From NCBI GenBank assembly GCA_947384015.1, contig CANDFN010000054.1:1-7235 (forward strand): a DNA stretch of 7,235 nt. The letters run 5' to 3'. A model generated the notes under the pieces. It did no database searches, was not told where the DNA came from, and saw nothing but the letters and a program-made list of their open reading frames with translations. This document shows, piece after piece, positions 1 to 6,521 of this stretch; the stretch's first letter is position 1, and every line of letters starts with the position of its first letter. Made by a program: the position numbers and the translations under genes. Source of the stretch: an uncultured Clostridia bacterium (GTDB lineage Bacteria > Bacillota > Clostridia > Christensenellales > UBA1242).

Positions 1-3000
1 TAATACTGCGTCCTTGTCCTTTCCTACAAATATCTCGTCTATGTATTGACTCATCTCAGCCATTATTTTGCCCGAACTATAACTATTATTAGCATAAATA
101 GCAGGGAATTTTGAAATATCATTTTTTAATGTCAAATTTGAATTTCTAGACCAACTATTGTCCGGATTTAATGAATAATAATATTGCCCTATTCTATCTG
201 TAACCAACTGCCAAGTTGAATTAATATAAATTAAATAGAACAAATTGGTTTTTGCACCCAAACTAGAGTCTACAATCAGTGCTTCCTTTAAAGTTAAAGA
301 TATTGTCCAACCACTTATTTCATAACCATAATTGTATACAAAGTAATTTTGAGAAGTGTTGGTTATAACGCCTCCGCCTGTATGATAGTTTGCTTTATAA
401 TTTACATATCTCCCGTTTATATCATGTCCTTTATAGAAACCGACAGCAGAATTATTTGTTATTTGCGTGTTATAAAAAGGGAATGCATTATAGGCACTAA
501 TATCTAATGTTGTGCTAAAATAATCTGAAGAAATATGTGTTCTATCTCCTCTAGAGAACACTCCCATCAACAATCTTCCATTAAAAGACCCAGAGGTTGT
601 TGAGTAGTTTAATATATTTTCACTTTCGCCGACCTGTCCGCTTGACCACAAACTTCCGTCGCCGTCGTTAACCACAGTTAATGTGTATTTCTTTGCAGAA
701 TTAGCCATAACAGTATATGTGCTAAATTTATTGTTGGAACCCTCATCAACACTTTCCCAACTGCCAGGCAACATTCCTGTAACCAAAACAACTTCACAGC
801 CTGTGGCGTTTATATATTTTGCAGAATAGACAAAATTCCAATTTCCTTTCCTGTTGGTTTTTGCAGGGTTTGGTTTTAAGGTTAAAACATTATCATTTAG
901 ATTAAATTCATAAACTAGGTTGCTATTACCAACAACTGTTCCATCTTTAAGAAGGATTGCCCACATCCTATCTTTTCTGGCTTCATTTAAAGTTTCATTA
1001 ATAGACCCGTCATTTTCAGCCTCTTCTGGTTGATAATATTTAAAACTCGGAGTCCCTTCAATGTTAAATGAAATTGTTACTCTAGAATGCCCATCTTCTT
1101 CTAAGCCTGAATTATTAACATGTTTAAATGCTGTATTTGTGGCATCTGATTGACTATCGTCAGCATTTGTGTCCCAAAGATTTATGTTATAAATAATAGG
1201 CTTAAACATAGCTGTTATTTGATATTCCTCAGACTGTAAATCTAGGCTTAAAAAATTTTCACCCATAACTGATATAAAATCTGAAGCATTTATTTCTCTG
1301 TTCCTTGAGTTTGCCACCCATTCATACCCGTTATCTGTCGCGACATAATAATATCCTATTCCGTCATCTATTTTGTAAACCGTCCAGCCGGTAAATTCGT
1401 AAGCGTCATACTGCGTTCCATAAATATATGATTTACTAGAAGAATTAACCTTTTCACCCGCAATCATACTTAAAACAATCTGTTGATTATCTAAAAATTT
1501 AAAATAAAAAGTTTTAATATTTGCTGTATCTCTATCATAGTATTGAGGACCAGCCAAATCAACATTAGAAATTTGTTTTGTGTTGTTAGATTTTACATAG
1601 TTTTCAACTTCGCCATCTAATCTTCCACCCTTGTCTGCACCTAACTTTAAGTCTACCGTATCAAATTGGAAAAGCAGATAATATGTTTGTTCAGCCGGAT
1701 AAAGATCTGTGTGCGTATTATTGTAATAATATTCGTTAATAGCCTTAGAATTTCCATTTACTGGATATTCATTATTAGTTGTTCCATAACGAATACCATA
1801 TAAAGAATAACCCTTGTTTAATTCTATTTTAAGGTATCTAGCATACCTATCAGGCCCACTTGAAGATTGAGATATATAAAGGTTATAAGTGTTTGCGTTT
1901 GTGCTATCTTTAGTTATAAATATATAACTCGTATTTCCCGCAAATAAACTATAGTCAAAAATACTATAAACAGCATCCCCTTCTATTAGCTCTTCCTTGA
2001 AAATATTGCTATTACGTAAAGTTATTTTAGTAATACTTGATATTGCGTTACTTAAATCTGCGTTTGCTTCTATATAAGAAGAGCCGCTTTTTAAATATCT
2101 TGTTTGTGTATTTATATTTACTTGATATTCTGTGCCAGAATTATTTACATAGATCTTATAAGTCTTATCTGAATTATTAGTTACTTTACTTGAATAAACA
2201 AAAGCACTCTTACCAACAGTAAATTTTTTACTATTATCATCAATTTCGTAATTTATGGACTTTCTATTATTAAAATAAAAACTATATTCATAATAATTGG
2301 AATCATTAATGTGTGCATCGCTTAAACTTACATTAGTATCAACTTCACAATAACCAAAATTGTAAACTTTTCTATCCCCTTCCATTCTAGAGTCAAGATA
2401 AGAACCGTCTTCAGAAAATACATAGTTATCATCGTCTTCATAAACATAAAAATCTATTTGGTATGCGAACGCACTTGGTATTGGATAACCATATATATTG
2501 AACTTCATTTCACTATATTGCCAATATAATAGATTTGAATAAGCATAATAAGTATAGAAATATTCACCAGAAGTTGCACCATAATCCACAGCCGAAATTT
2601 GGCCACGTTCAACACCTGAACTTCCCGCTTTCCTATAATTTAATGATGGACTATAATAGCAGTTGCTTTCCGAATTATGATATTGTGTCATATTATCAAC
2701 TACAGGCTGAAAATATTCATACTCTACAGAATCGTCTCTTGAAAAATCTTTATATGCTTTACTATTTGAATCGCTTGTTAAAATTGAAAAGTTGTCCATA
2801 ACTTGTCCATTATAATTGTTAATATTTGAAGTAGTTATACCAGCCGCATAACTTCCACCTTCAACTTTAACATCGCCAAATTTGTTGTTATTATCACCTG
2901 TATCTGTAGTTTTCCCTAAATAGGAATATACTTCTCCTATAAAATAACTATAACGAATATACCCACGATTTTGACCCGCAATTCCACCAGCCAAAGCCAT

Positions 3001-4011
3001 TACAACTTTTGTGCTTTCATCTTTTGACCAAGTAGCTAAAAACCCATAGCATTCTACCCAACCTGTTATCCCAGCGCCAATATTTGTTGAAGGTATATAT
3101 CCATTTTGTTTTTTATAATTACTATCGTTGCATTTTACCTCAACATTCTCTATTGTGCCATAGTTTAAGCCACAAACTCCACCACTCATGCAATATAAAT
3201 AGCCTATACATCCGCTAAATTGAGTTCCTGTTCCATTATGGTATTCATTAAAATAAAAAGAAATATTAACACATACATCTTCAATTATAACATTAGAAAT
3301 ACTCCCATAATTAACTCCACAAATTGCACCAGCATACATTTGTGTATCGCCTATATCTGGATTATTTGTTGTATTCCACATCGTGGTATCTGTTCCTGAA
3401 TTAGCATTTCCAAATATAATTATTTGTTTAAGTTTTAAATTTACAACCTGAGCCGAAGAATTTATTTTTGAAAACAAACCAAAATATCTAGAATAAGCAC
3501 CTTCTTTAGAGTGAGAAACTACGTTTCCTTTTTCTCTAACCCCAAAACTTTTTGTATTATAACCTTCACCATATTTAACTAGCCTTTGGCCCCAACCTGT
3601 GTCGTGCTGATAATACACCCAATTATTTACTCCATAATAAGTTGTATAATCTGTAGTTCCATTTTCAAGATCTTGGTAATTATTACTACCTTTTTCACGA
3701 TTAATTCTCAAACCTGTTATTGTATGTCCATTGCCATCAAATATGCCAGAAAAACCAGATGTTCCGCCAAGAGGTTTCCATGGGTTAATGTTGCTAATGT
3801 CTAAATCAGCCATCAATTTATAACTACCAGACAAGTTGTTATCCACATTTTTTAAATCGTCTACATTATTAATATAAATCCAATTCTCATCCGCATTTAA
3901 GGTTTCTTTTTTAGGCATACTGATACTAGAAATAATAGAAATAGCAGACAAAAACACAGCAATGAATATTGCCAAAAAACTTAATACTTTTAGCTTTGAG
4001 TGTTTTAACAT
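1..4011 (-). CDS. Very large exported surface protein with GLUG and InlB B-repeat-like modules, 3' end beyond the window
   Basis: I read 1337 codons on the minus strand with no stop; the C-terminus and any cell-wall sorting signal lie beyond the left edge. The ATG at 4011 follows a GGGG ribosome site (4019-4022) by 7 bases. Residues 1-8 are basic and about 9-30 are hydrophobic, giving a signal peptide or membrane anchor without a clear AxA cleavage site. Residues 86-100 (FSGIFDGNGHTITGL) are the lead-in typical of GLUG proteins. GLUG-type motifs follow at about 227-241 (AGAICGVNYGSISNV), 276-290 (SGGVCGLNYGTIENV) and 341-361 (AGGIAGQNRGYI...), with a weak fourth near 384-395. A YWQY...GYPIP segment at 496-512 closes this region. 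Segments near 837-938 (EFTGW then ITAMF) and 1107-1237 (a second SGW) resemble InlB B/Listeria-Bacteroides repeats. The rest is rich in Asn, Ser and Tyr and matches no family I know. Adhesion or envelope display is inferred. Confidence 0.85.
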   Translation of the reverse strand, partial: MLKHSKLKVLSFLAIFIAVFLSAISIISSISMPKKETLNADENWIYINNVDDLKNVDNNLSGSYKLMADLDISNINPWKPLGGTSGFSGIFDGNGHTITGLRINREKGSNNYQDLENGTTDYTTYYGVNNWVYYQHDTGWGQRLVKYGEGYNTKSFGVREKGNVVSHSKEGAYSRYFGLFSKINSSAQVVNLKLKQIIIFGNANSGTDTTMWNTTNNPDIGDTQMYAGAICGVNYGSISNVIIEDVCVNISFYFNEYHNGTGTQFSGCIGYLYCMSGGVCGLNYGTIENVEVKCNDSNYKKQNGYIPSTNIGAGITGWVECYGFLATWSKDESTKVVMALAGGIAGQNRGYIRYSYFIGEVYSYLGKTTDTGDNNNKFGDVKVEGGSYAAGITTSNINNYNGQVMDNFSILTSDSNSKAYKDFSRDDSVEYEYFQPVVDNMTQYHNSESNCYYSPSLNYRKAGSSGVERGQISAVDYGATSGEYFYTYYAYSNLLYWQYSEMKFNIYGYPIPSAFAYQIDFYVYEDDDNYVFSEDGSYLDSRMEGDRKVYNFGYCEVDTNVSLSDAHINDSNYYEYSFYFNNRKSINYEIDDNSKKFTVGKSAFVYSSKVTNNSDKTYKIYVNNSGTEYQVNINTQTRYLKSGSSYIEANADLSNAISSITKITLRNSNIFKEELIEGDAVYSIFDYSLFAGNTSYIFITKDSTNANTYNLYISQSSSGPDRYARYLKIELNKGYSLYGIRYGTTNNEYPVNGNSKAINEYYYNNTHTDLYPAEQTYYLLFQFDTVDLKLGADKGGRLDGEVENYVKSNNTKQISNVDLAGPQYYDRDTANIKTFYFKFLDNQQIVLSMIAGEKVNSSSKSYIYGTQYDAYEFTGWTVYKIDDGIGYYYVATDNGYEWVANSRNREINASDFISVMGENFLSLDLQSEEYQITAMFKPIIYNINLWDTNADDSQSDATNTAFKHVNNSGLEEDGHSRVTISFNIEGTPSFKYYQPEEAENDGSINETLNEARKDRMWAILLKDGTVVGNSNLVYEFNLNDNVLTLKPNPAKTNRKGNWNFVYSAKYINATGCEVVLVTGMLPGSWESVDEGSNNKFSTYTVMANSAKKYTLTVVNDGDGSLWSSGQVGESENILNYSTTSGSFNGRLLMGVFSRGDRTHISSDYFSTTLDISAYNAFPFYNTQITNNSAVGFYKGHDINGRYVNYKANYHTGGGVITNTSQNYFVYNYGYEISGWTISLTLKEALIVDSSLGAKTNLFYLIYINSTWQLVTDRIGQYYYSLNPDNSWSRNSNLTLKNDISKFPAIYANNSYSSGKIMAEMSQYIDEIFVGKDKDAVL

Positions 4012-4071
4012 TTATTTACCCCACTGTTTATTGCATGCCTATTTGTTAGAAGTTTTTAGATACTAAAATTA

Positions 4072-4092
4072 TGTTACAACTATTTTATAACA
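4072..4092. promoter_or_regulatory. Possible operator overlapping the surface-gene transcription start
   Basis: TGTTA (4072-4076) and TAACA (4088-4092) form a 5-bp dyad with 11 bases between the arms. It covers the predicted start at about 4088 of the promoter at 4095-4123, where a repressor would act. The dyad is short and the sequence AT-rich, so support is weak. Confidence 0.2.
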
Positions 4093-4094
4093 AT

Positions 4095-4123
4095 ATTTTA
4101 CCACATTCGCCTTGTTTTTACAA
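4095..4123 (-). promoter_or_regulatory. Sigma-A-type promoter of the surface-protein gene
   Basis: On the minus strand, the -35 box TTGTAA (4118-4123) and the -10 box TAAAAT (4095-4100) are separated by exactly 17 bases. A TG one base upstream of the -10 makes it an extended -10. The expected start near 4088 gives a leader of about 75 bases before the ATG at 4011. The match to the housekeeping consensus is good, but activity is inferred. Confidence 0.65.
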
Positions 4124-4180
4124 ACTTATTTTAACTATTTGCTAGATTTTATATAATAAATTATATAAAGCACGCCTTGT
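4108..4180 (-). repeat. Direct repeat of ACAAGGCG, 65 bp apart
   Basis: The 8-mer ACAAGGCG (minus strand) occurs at 4108-4115 and 4173-4180. Each copy sits exactly 7 bases upstream of a -10-like hexamer (TAAAAT and TATAAT), inside the promoter spacer. The sequence between the copies is not repeated. The common phase suggests a regulator site or a duplicated promoter element, which is inference. Confidence 0.4.
4148..4169. repeat. Perfect 10-bp inverted repeat with 2-bp spacer
   Basis: TTTATATAAT and its exact reverse complement ATTATATAAA flank AA in the middle of the divergent intergenic region. Each arm contains TATAAT on one strand, so the element could be a pair of divergent -10 boxes or a dyad operator. 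It contains no G or C, so it would be a weak hairpin, and chance is a fair alternative. Confidence 0.4.
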
Positions 4181-4188
4181 AGGTTGAT
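4160..4188 (-). promoter_or_regulatory. Possible second upstream promoter for the surface-protein gene
   Basis: The minus strand carries a perfect -10 consensus, TATAAT, at 4160-4165. Seven bases upstream lies ACAAGGCG (4173-4180), the same 8-mer at the same spacing as in the proximal promoter at 4095-4123. The position expected for the -35 (4183-4188) reads ATCAAC, a poor match, so this promoter would need an activator or may be inactive. In AT-rich DNA a TATAAT can arise by chance. Confidence 0.3.
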
Positions 4189-4363
4189 TTGCCACCCAAC
4201 ATTTTGAAAGCGTTTGTCTTTACATAAGATAATATTTTTAAATTATATTTAATAAATAATTTACTGTTTTTTGTTAAATTTTGCGTAAATTTTGGCTATA
4301 TTTAACGTTTTTGTAGAATAATTTATACCTTTTGTGGGTTGACGCGATTTTTGTCGAAATTAG

Positions 4364-4392
4364 TTTACTTTATAAAAAATATATGATACTAT
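4364..4392 (+). promoter_or_regulatory. Candidate promoter of the Rho-like gene
   Basis: TTTACT (4364-4369), 17 bases, then TACTAT (4387-4392) preceded by TGA gives an extended -10 promoter with four of six matches in each box. It would start transcription near 4399, leaving a very short leader before AGGAGG. An alternative is TTGACG (4339-4344) as -35 with TTTACT (4364-4369) as -10, but its 19-base spacer is long. I cannot choose between them with confidence. Confidence 0.3.
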
Positions 4393-4402
4393 AAATAAAA
4401 CT

Positions 4403-4408
4403 AGGAGG
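4403..4408 (+). promoter_or_regulatory. Ribosome binding site that fixes a TTG start
   Basis: A perfect AGGAGG lies 6 bases before a TTG at 4415. No ATG or GTG is available at a suitable distance, so this site decides that the Rho-like gene begins with TTG. Confidence 0.85.
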
Positions 4409-4414
4409 GCAAAA

Positions 4415-5470
4415 TTGATTTTAGACCAATTACAAAATTTATCTATATTTGAAATACGTGCAATTGCCCGCAATGCAGGCATAATACCAGGCACTAGACG
4501 CAAACAAGAAATTATTGATGATATTATTGCTGTAAAGGAGGGTAAAATAACTCCAACCACAGAAAAAAAACATGGCAGACCACCAAAAACCTTTGCCATG
4601 ACAAACTTTCTCACACATTCCCCATCTTCTGAAATTTTTCCAGAACAAGGAAATATTGTCTTTAACAATGATACTACAATAAATTTTAAATATGGAGATG
4701 TGTTAGAAGTTACCGGCACATTGCAAATAAAAGACAACAAAACTGCACAACTTTGGGAAAGAGAAAATTTCCATTTCAATCGTTATAATGTTCCTATGCA
4801 ATTAGTGATAGACTACAATTTGAAACAAGGAGATAAATTGTTTGTATGTGCAAGCGCCTCTTCTCAAGGTTCGGTTGTTAAAGCAATTTATAGAATTAAT
4901 GACTTAAAGATAAACGAACAACCAGCTGTTAAAAATTACAACGAAGTTACTCACACCCACCCTACAAAAAATATTACAAACAATTTAAACCTAAATTTAA
5001 AATTTGGTGAAACATATTTTGTTAACGGAGAAAATAATAATCAAACAACAACAGCTTTAGCTAATTTGTTAAACGCTTGTAATGCTGATTATAAAATATA
5101 TATTAATTGCACTGTTGCAGAAAAAAACAAGCTGCTATTAACAGAATTGGGTAATGACGTAGAACAATTTGTTTCTAGCATGGCAGACGGAACAAACATT
5201 GCAAAAGAAATTGTAATTCTTGCAATAGAACGTGCAAAACGTATTTTTGAAACAGGAAAAAATTGTCTTGTAGTAGTTGACGACCTTCCAAGCATAATTG
5301 GGCTAGCCCCAGAAGATAATTTACTTGCAAGAAAACTAATTGACCTTACCAAAAACAGTGAAGATGGTTCTATTTCTGTTGTGGCAGCAGTTAACGACAA
5401 TAAGTATTGCCTACCATTCTTAAAACTTGCAGATGCAAGATTTAATATAATAGATGGTCAAATTAAATAA
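4415..5470 (+). CDS. Degenerate Rho-like protein, predicted pseudo-ATPase
   Basis: The 351-residue product starts at TTG 4415. Residues 3-45 resemble the Rho N-terminal helical domain, and a basic linker contains GRPPK (54-58). Residues 100-168 follow the Rho cold-shock RNA-binding domain: GTLQIKDNKTAQLW aligns without gaps to the family GVLEILPDGFGFLR, and YNLKQGD to FNLRTGD. Residues 196-346 follow the Rho ATPase core, best at AIERAKRIFETGKNCLVVVD (270-289), like AKRLVEHGKDVVILLD, and at DLTKNSEDGSISVVAAV (310-326), like AARNIEEGGSLTIIATAL. Nearly all catalytic residues are lost. The Walker A segment KAGKT reads NNNQT (207-211), the DER of the catalytic glutamate region reads NCT (231-233), and the Arg after Walker B is Ser293; only Asp289 of Walker B remains. 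The protein ends before the arginine finger, about 70 residues short of Rho. ATP-driven termination is therefore unlikely. Rho modulation or nucleic-acid binding is inferred. The gene is divergent from the surface-protein gene and convergent with mazF. Confidence 0.75.
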   Translation: MILDQLQNLSIFEIRAIARNAGIIPGTRRKQEIIDDIIAVKEGKITPTTEKKHGRPPKTFAMTNFLTHSPSSEIFPEQGNIVFNNDTTINFKYGDVLEVTGTLQIKDNKTAQLWERENFHFNRYNVPMQLVIDYNLKQGDKLFVCASASSQGSVVKAIYRINDLKINEQPAVKNYNEVTHTHPTKNITNNLNLNLKFGETYFVNGENNNQTTTALANLLNACNADYKIYINCTVAEKNKLLLTELGNDVEQFVSSMADGTNIAKEIVILAIERAKRIFETGKNCLVVVDDLPSIIGLAPEDNLLARKLIDLTKNSEDGSISVVAAVNDNKYCLPFLKLADARFNIIDGQIK

Positions 5471-5483
5471 ATTTTATTTTATT

Positions 5484-5512
5484 AAAAAAAGCCGAAGAGT
5501 TCGGCTTTTTTT
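5484..5512. terminator. Bidirectional intrinsic terminator between Rho-like gene and mazF
   Basis: A run of seven A, a perfect 6-bp stem GCCGAA/TTCGGC with loop GAG, and a run of seven T make a terminator that works on both strands. It begins 13 bases after the stop of the Rho-like gene. On the other strand it touches the mazF stop codon (5511-5513), so the toxin mRNA would have almost no 3' untranslated region before the hairpin. Confidence 0.92.
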
Positions 5513-5858
5513 ATGCGGTTATTCCTAAAGAGATCATAATTGCAACATCAACTTTATGCATAGTTAAGTTGTCTACTTTGCTTATTTGTTCTTTTAATCT
5601 ACGTTTATCTAATGTGCGAAGTTGCTCTAATAACACCACGCTATCTTTTGGTAAATTATATTTATCTTTATTAAGTTCTATATGTGTTGGAAGTTTTGCT
5701 TTATTTAACTGGCTTGTTATTGCTGCAATAATTATAGTTGGGCTATATTTATTGCCAACATCATTTTGCACAACCAAAACTGGGCGAACTCCGCCCTGTT
5801 CGCTGCCCACAACTGGGCTTAAGTCTGCATAAAAGATATCGCCACGATTAACTTCCAT
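5511..5858 (-). CDS. mazF: MazF/EndoA (PemK-like) mRNA interferase toxin
   Basis: This 115-residue protein is a full-length match to the Bacillus EndoA/NdoA branch of MazF (about 116 residues). The family signature is present: RGDIFYADLSPVVGSEQGG at 5-23, RPVLVVQND at 25-33, AAITSQ at 45-50, KAKLPTH at 53-59 and LLEQLRTLDKRRL at 76-88. The residues known to be catalytic in Bacillus EndoA, Arg25 and Thr48, fall at the same numbers here, so the toxin should be active. Family members are dimeric, ribosome-independent endoribonucleases; the Bacillus enzyme cuts at UACAU. The ATG at 5858 follows AAAGGAG and overlaps the end of the upstream 66-residue gene by 11 bases, which is typical of antitoxin-toxin coupling. 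A shared hairpin terminates it. The alternative names ndoA and pemK refer to the same group. Confidence 0.95.
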   Translation of the reverse strand: MEVNRGDIFYADLSPVVGSEQGGVRPVLVVQNDVGNKYSPTIIIAAITSQLNKAKLPTHIELNKDKYNLPKDSVVLLEQLRTLDKRRLKEQISKVDNLTMHKVDVAIMISLGITA

Positions 5859-6048
5859 AATCTCCTTTAATAAAAGTTTCGGTTATTTCTAAGTCTTCTA
5901 CCTTATCAAAATCTAGCATTAAGGCGTCTATTACACTTAGGTATTCATTATCAGTATATGCACTAATTTTGAACTTTGGCATTTTAGGCAATTTTATACT
6001 TTTTAAGTTTTCCAAATATTCAATATAGGCTATTGCTAGTTCGTTCAT
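5848..6048 (-). CDS. Small protein in the MazF antitoxin position, not a recognisable MazE
   Basis: This 66-residue acidic protein starts at ATG 6048 after AAGGAG, and its last 11 bases overlap mazF. Position and overlap argue that it is the antitoxin. Known antitoxins of Bacillus-type MazF (EndoAI, about 93 residues) have an N-terminal ribbon-helix-helix DNA-binding domain and a C-terminal toxin-binding tail. I do not see the ribbon-helix-helix pattern here. Residues 1-17 look helical, 18-28 are basic and proline-containing (KLPKMPKFK), and 35-66 are acidic. The tail DLEITETFIKGDYGS loosely recalls the ETT...SGG end of EndoAI. It may bind the toxin without binding DNA, or it may be unrelated. 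The function is inferred from context only. Confidence 0.6.
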   Translation of the reverse strand: MNELAIAYIEYLENLKSIKLPKMPKFKISAYTDNEYLSVIDALMLDFDKVEDLEITETFIKGDYGS

Positions 6049-6071
6049 ATAATCTCCTTAAATGTTTAATT

Positions 6072-6509
6072 TTAAACCTTGGTTAACAATCTTTTTAATT
6101 TTTCGTAAAATTCATTTTGCATCTTTTTAAAATCGGCAAGCAAGGTTTTTACTTCTTCACTTCTTGGTGGTAAATCCTTTTCCGCCTTTATTGTGTCAAC
6201 AATACCCATAACAGTGCCATTTATCATCATCTCTACAATATGTCGCGGGGTTTTATCCATCCATAAAGCAACATAAATCATTGCCGTTTGTTTTATCTTT
6301 TTAAATTTTCCATTTTCTTTAACCTCTTTATCTCTGCCTAAGGCAATAATGTCGCACCTATCCGCAATTTTTTGATAAGCATCAAACTGTGCTTTTAATA
6401 TTTTTTTTAAATCCTCGTCGTTTAATTTTTTTAAAACTTTATCTATACTCAGCATACCCACAGTAGCATCCTGAAACATTCTGTTAAGAAGTTGCAATTC
6501 TTTATTCAT
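6072..6509 (-). CDS. Conserved clostridial helical protein of unknown function
   Basis: This 145-residue protein reads as four long amphipathic helices: about 2-26, 30-55, 70-108 and 115-143. The third contains HIVEMMINGTVMGIVDTIKA. It resembles a common uncharacterised family of similar length in clostridia, with a conserved H-I-x-E-M-M-x-x-G-x-x-M-G-I core and an overall look like four-helix-bundle DUF2383/ferritin-like proteins. I recall this from general knowledge and cannot verify it here. No signal peptide is seen, so it is probably cytoplasmic. The start is the ATG at 6509, because GGAGG lies 5 bases upstream of it. A TTG at 6521 in the same frame overlaps that ribosome site and is rejected. 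The stop is 23 bases before the 66-residue gene, so it probably heads a three-gene transcript with mazF. Its function is unknown. Confidence 0.75.
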   Translation of the reverse strand: MNKELQLLNRMFQDATVGMLSIDKVLKKLNDEDLKKILKAQFDAYQKIADRCDIIALGRDKEVKENGKFKKIKQTAMIYVALWMDKTPRHIVEMMINGTVMGIVDTIKAEKDLPPRSEEVKTLLADFKKMQNEFYEKLKRLLTKV

Positions 6510-6514
6510 ATTTT

Positions 6515-6519
6515 CCTCC
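6515..6519 (-). promoter_or_regulatory. Ribosome binding site that decides the start at 6509
   Basis: GGAGG lies 5 bases upstream of the ATG at 6509. It overlaps an in-frame TTG at 6521-6519, so that earlier start would place the ribosome site inside the gene. No comparable site precedes the TTG. Confidence 0.8.
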
Positions 6520-6521
6520 AA

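Larger units (their letters stand above)
4012..4414. other. Divergent intergenic regulatory region (403 bp)
   Basis: This gap lies between the divergent starts of the surface-protein gene and the Rho-like gene. It holds the promoters, direct repeat and dyads listed separately. Between about 4181 and 4338 I see only AT-rich sequence with short T and A runs. There is no convincing open frame, tRNA or structured RNA. A GTTG/CAAC 4-bp stem near 4184-4200 is too weak to call. Confidence 0.7.

Noticed and set aside
2535..2801. 88-residue plus-strand frame rich in Asn, His and Tyr
   Set aside because: Antisense shadow inside the surface-protein frame, without a ribosome site.
3586..3804. 72-residue hydrophobic plus-strand frame
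   Set aside because: It is opposite the GLUG region of the surface protein; its hydrophobicity comes from the complementary codons.
4181..4338. Possible riboswitch or small RNA between the divergent genes
   Set aside because: No conserved aptamer motif, no stable GC stem and no terminator were found; only short 4-5 bp pairings occur.
4439..4648. 69-residue minus-strand frame
   Set aside because: Cys/Trp/Phe-rich shadow of the Rho-like gene with no homology signal.
4360..4779. 139-residue minus-strand frame opposite the Rho-like gene
   Set aside because: It is antisense to a gene with a recognisable fold and a strong ribosome site, runs through the promoter region and resembles no family.
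5089..5400. 103-residue minus-strand frame
   Set aside because: Serine-rich mirror of the Rho-like coding sequence.
5569..5832. 87-residue plus-strand frame
   Set aside because: It lies wholly opposite mazF, whose identity is clear.
6510..6521. TTG start at 6521 adding four residues to the helical protein
   Set aside because: The GGAGG site for the ATG at 6509 overlaps this TTG, and no ribosome site precedes it.
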